DNA from: Flavobacterium psychroterrae
GTDB taxonomy: Bacteria; Bacteroidota; Bacteroidia; Flavobacteriales; Flavobacteriaceae
DNA length: 64,000 nt
NCBI RefSeq assembly: GCF_018380615.1
Contig: NZ_JAGYVZ010000009.1
Location: forward strand, 1 to 64,000
Reading direction: 5' to 3'
The position numbers and the translations under genes were made by a program. The notes beneath the pieces are model-generated. The model saw nothing but the letters and a program-made list of their open reading frames with translations. It ran no database searches and was not told where the DNA came from. Positions 63,383 through 64,000 of this stretch are shown here, piece by piece (positions within the stretch are counted from its first letter, which is position 1; each line of letters opens with the position of its first letter).

Positions 63383-63413
63383 AAACTCCATTAGAAATAA
63401 TGGAGTTTTTTTA
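63383..63413. terminator. Bidirectional terminator
   Basis: AAACTCCATTA pairs with TAATGGAGTTT around a 4-base loop and is followed by T residues, between two convergent genes. Confidence 0.85.
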
Positions 63414-63472
63414 TTAGAAGAAATTCTCTTAATAATAATTTATGCGATAAAATTTAATTTTTTAGAATTACA

Positions 63473-64000
63473 TCATTGTTTTGGATCATACAACATCGCA
63501 GTACACAAGCAATTTTTCCTTTCTTTATTGATTAATATGGGACAATTGACACACGATTTACAACTTTCCCAGAAAACATCGTCTTTAGTCAACTCAGAAT
63601 ATGTTACGGGTTCGAAACCAAGTTCATGATTCATTTTCATTACTGCAAGTCCTGTTGTGAGGCTAAAAATGCTGGCTTCGGGATATTTTTGCCTGCTTAA
63701 TTCAAAAATTTTTCTTTTAATCAATTTTGCAAGACCTGTATGTCTGAATTCTGGCGCAACTATCAATCCGGAATTAGAAACGTACTTACCATTTTCCCAG
63801 GAAGAAATAAAAGAGAAACCTGCCCATTTTCCATCTGAGGTAAAAGCAATAATAGCTTCACCATTTTTCATTTTTGCCTCAAGCGATTCTGCCGAACGTC
63901 CGGAAATCCCCGTTCCGCGAGATAAAGCTGATGATAATGTGACGTCACAAATTTCTTTTATCCAAGAAATATGATCTTTATTTGCAACCTGAACCTTAAA
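63473..64000 (-). CDS. GNAT acetyltransferase with Cys-rich tail (partial, N-terminus beyond window)
   Basis: The frame is open from 64000 to the stop at 63473, 176 codons with the stop included; the internal ATG at 63871 is not the true start because the frame upstream of it also encodes GNAT-like sequence (KDHISWIKEICDVTLSSALSRG). The acetyl-CoA region is LIVAPEFRHTGLAKLIKRKI. The C-terminus has clustered Cys (ESCKSCVNCPIL, then NCLCTAML) that may bind metal. In Flavobacteria a similar GNAT gene commonly precedes the argininosuccinate synthase gene, so an arginine-synthesis link is likely. That neighbour would lie outside this window. Confidence 0.85.
   Translation of the reverse strand, partial: FKVQVANKDHISWIKEICDVTLSSALSRGTGISGRSAESLEAKMKNGEAIIAFTSDGKWAGFSFISSWENGKYVSNSGLIVAPEFRHTGLAKLIKRKIFELSRQKYPEASIFSLTTGLAVMKMNHELGFEPVTYSELTKDDVFWESCKSCVNCPILINKERKNCLCTAMLYDPKQ

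Overview
The window looks like chromosomal DNA from a Flavobacterium or a close relative (Bacteroidota). It is AT-rich, and it carries two SusC/SusD pairs, a FecI/FecR-type sigma and anti-sigma pair, secreted proteins with type IX secretion (T9SS) C-terminal sorting domains, Bacteroidota lipoprotein signals and TAnnTTTG-like -7 promoter elements. No rRNA or tRNA genes, complete insertion sequences, phage genes or CRISPR arrays were found.

Layout. 1-1792: the start of a nonribosomal peptide synthetase whose adenylation domain carries a serine-type pocket code; it runs off the left edge. 2408-7529: two large secreted beta-helix proteins with T9SS sorting domains, one GH87-like (alpha-1,3-glucanase/mycodextranase), with an AraC-regulator remnant between them. 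7957-9439: an FMN reductase and a YceI-like lipoprotein. 9513-15399: a leftward five-gene operon that reads as ergothioneine synthesis plus uptake (egtD, egtB, egtV ATPase, egtU fused permease/binding protein, PLP C-S lyase). 15722-17206: a PAP2 phosphatase and a DUF3347 protein. 17203-26765: a sigma/anti-sigma-controlled SusCD system with a large zinc protease. 27041-33618: a GapN-type dehydrogenase and a second SusCD pair.

From about 34.5 to 58 kb the character changes to many small, separately transcribed genes that look like a stress-protection region. It holds highly acidic low-complexity proteins (two with a strict five-residue hydrophobic period), a DUF3606 protein, low-complexity lipoproteins, two short-chain dehydrogenases, a CinA-like amidase, a duplicated DUF6766 membrane protein, GH130-like and six-hairpin-like glycosidases, a large-subunit catalase with a DUF892 ferritin-like partner, a DNA-deoxyinosine glycosylase and a glycosyltransferase / UDP-galactopyranose mutase / GH1-like / nucleotidyltransferase operon. 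Several of these genes share a TATATAA element 50-120 bp upstream, unlike the usual Flavobacterium promoter. A Crp-family regulator and the neighbouring dehydrogenase each have the same 16-bp operator.

At 50.15-50.93 kb there is a tandem array of about 51-bp palindromic units in two alternating types whose stem bases covary. From 57.7 kb on come a DUF763 protein, an alpha/beta hydrolase, a TPR sensor kinase, a small lipoprotein and a divergent response regulator with two palindromic sites. A half-site of those palindromes recurs twice, 22 bp apart, upstream of the NRPS gene. A GNAT acetyltransferase runs off the right edge.

All calls come from reading the sequence and recalling family features; no database search was run.
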